From the NCBI GenBank assembly GCA_902783235.1, contig CACZQG010000194.1, positions 1 through 5,731 on the forward strand: DNA of 5,731 bases, in the 5' to 3' direction. This stretch comes from an uncultured Ruminococcus sp. Its GTDB lineage: Bacteria; Bacillota; Clostridia; Oscillospirales; Ruminococcaceae. The first letter of the stretch is position 1. Every line of letters starts with the position of its first letter. The position numbers and the translations under genes were made by a program. The notes under the pieces were generated by a model. It was not told the origin of the DNA. It searched no databases and saw only the letters and a program-made list of their open reading frames with translations. This document shows, in pieces, positions 4,986 through 5,731 of this stretch.

Positions 4986-5252
4986 TTACTGGCTTTCAAA
5001 CTCTCTGTACTCATTCTCCAGCCATTTTATCATTTCTTCAAAGCCTTCTTCATCCAGGGTAAATTCCTCCTGCTTATCCATCTCAGCAAGGTCAGAGCAT
5101 ATAATACCGTGCCATAGGCTCACATTCAGCTTCTTTTCCTTTGTATCCGGGATTATCTTAAAATTGAATTCGCCTTTGCTGCCGGTAAAGATATTACCGC
5201 TTTCATAATAATACAATCTCCGCAAATCAAATAATTCAGAGGCTCCAGCCAT
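4986..5252 (-). CDS. Unrecognised 88-residue acidic cytosolic protein
   Basis: I do not assign this protein to a named family. It has no signal peptide, membrane segment or cysteine motif (one Cys only). The N-terminal half reads LFDLRRLYYYESGNIFTGS followed by a GEFNFKIIP strand-like stretch and SLWHGIICSDL. The C-terminal third (about 60-88) is Glu-rich and looks helical, with FTLDEEGFEEMIKWLENEY. The layout suggests a small alpha/beta domain. The ATG at 5252 has GGAGG 7 bases upstream, and the gene overlaps the end of the VanZ-like gene by 17 bp, so the two are almost certainly co-transcribed. A terminator follows the stop. The good ribosome site and the overlap with its neighbour make a real gene likely. 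Confidence 0.82.
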   Translation of the reverse strand: MAGASELFDLRRLYYYESGNIFTGSKGEFNFKIIPDTKEKKLNVSLWHGIICSDLAEMDKQEEFTLDEEGFEEMIKWLENEYREFESQ

Positions 5253-5703
5253 TTTTTATCCTCCTTACTATCCTGAGAGTTAACACGAATGCAAGAGTTC
5301 CCAGTATACTGCCTGAAAGATCGATGAACATATCCCGTATCTCACAGCTTCTTCCCGGAACAAAGTACTGATGGATCTCATCGCTGACAGCGTATATAAA
5401 GCAAATGATCGGTGAAAACCAATACCTTATACCGAAAGAGCCCATAAGGTTTGCCATGAAAAAGCCCAGTATCATATAAATGGTAAAATGAGCACCCTTT
5501 CTTATTATGACCTGAAGGGTATTGATCACCCACACCCTTTCGCCTGAATACAGCTTATCCGTATCGCAGAAAACCCTGGCTATGAATTCAGCAATACCTC
5601 CGCTGGTTTTTGAGGAAGTATCGGCATTCTGAGATGAAAAATAAAAAATCAGTGCCATGATAGCTGCCGGCAGGATCAGTGCCGCTATTTTTTTGATCTT
5701 CAT
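5236..5703 (-). CDS. VanZ-like family membrane protein
   Basis: This integral membrane protein has 155 residues and about four hydrophobic segments (roughly 5-22, 70-88, 95-107 and 126-145). It carries the VanZ-like signatures: FYFSSQNADTSS (20-31) after the first helix, RKGAHFTIY (68-76), and YAVSDEIHQYFVPGRS (104-119) leading into RDMFIDLSGSILG (123-135). VanZ itself raises teicoplanin resistance, but most family members sit far from resistance genes and have no known reaction. No vancomycin-resistance neighbours are visible here, so a resistance role should not be assumed. The ATG at 5703 has GAGGTG 4 bases upstream. The stop overlaps the start of the 88-residue gene. Its promoter would lie beyond the right edge, since only 28 bases remain. 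Confidence 0.93.
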   Translation of the reverse strand: MKIKKIAALILPAAIMALIFYFSSQNADTSSKTSGGIAEFIARVFCDTDKLYSGERVWVINTLQVIIRKGAHFTIYMILGFFMANLMGSFGIRYWFSPIICFIYAVSDEIHQYFVPGRSCEIRDMFIDLSGSILGTLAFVLTLRIVRRIKNGWSL

Positions 5704-5731
5704 ATGTCACCTCTTAGCCGACACTTTACAT

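Noticed and set aside
5236..5703. Glycopeptide resistance locus
   Set aside because: Only a VanZ-like protein is present, without VanR, VanS, VanH, VanA or VanX relatives. The family is widespread outside resistance clusters.

Overview
This window looks like an ordinary chromosomal stretch from a low-to-moderate GC Gram-positive anaerobe. The likeliest group is the Ruminococcus/Oscillospiraceae clostridia. That placement is an inference from several things: purine-rich AGGAG-type ribosome binding sites, A/T-rich consensus sigma-A promoters, a YbjQ-family protein, a long divergent PRPP synthetase, and the carboxynorspermidine decarboxylase route to polyamines. No marker gene here fixes the genus.

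All seven well-supported genes lie on the minus strand, so the text order below is reversed relative to the coordinates. A VanZ-like membrane protein (5703-5236) overlaps an unrecognised 88-residue protein (5252-4986). A compact intrinsic terminator (4981-4954) follows and abuts the Shine-Dalgarno of nspC, carboxynorspermidine decarboxylase (4941-3784). nspC overlaps or abuts a PflX-like radical SAM protein (about 3794-2895), and a second intrinsic terminator overlaps that gene's stop codon. A monocistronic YbjQ-family gene (2746-2435) comes next, with a textbook TTGACA-17-TATAAT promoter and its own terminator. After a 336-bp gene-free stretch come ppa, a family I inorganic pyrophosphatase (2098-1568, TTG start), and prs, a divergent ribose-phosphate pyrophosphokinase (1416-274). 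At the left edge a plus-strand reading frame of unknown identity (2-175) converges on prs and ends just before a strong GC hairpin.

Functional links are modest. Prs makes PRPP, and Ppa removes the pyrophosphate released when phosphoribosyltransferases consume it, so the two neighbours serve nucleotide metabolism together. NspC catalyses the last step of norspermidine/spermidine synthesis by the carboxy route, but its dehydrogenase partner is not in the window.

No clearly new multi-gene system is present. Two observations deserve the most attention. The first is a 40-bp dispersed repeat (134-173 and 2331-2370, 36/40 identical) whose differences fall almost entirely at synonymous codon positions, which suggests the conserved C-terminus of a multicopy protein with one decayed copy. 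The second is the terminator jammed against the nspC ribosome binding site, which may act as an attenuator.
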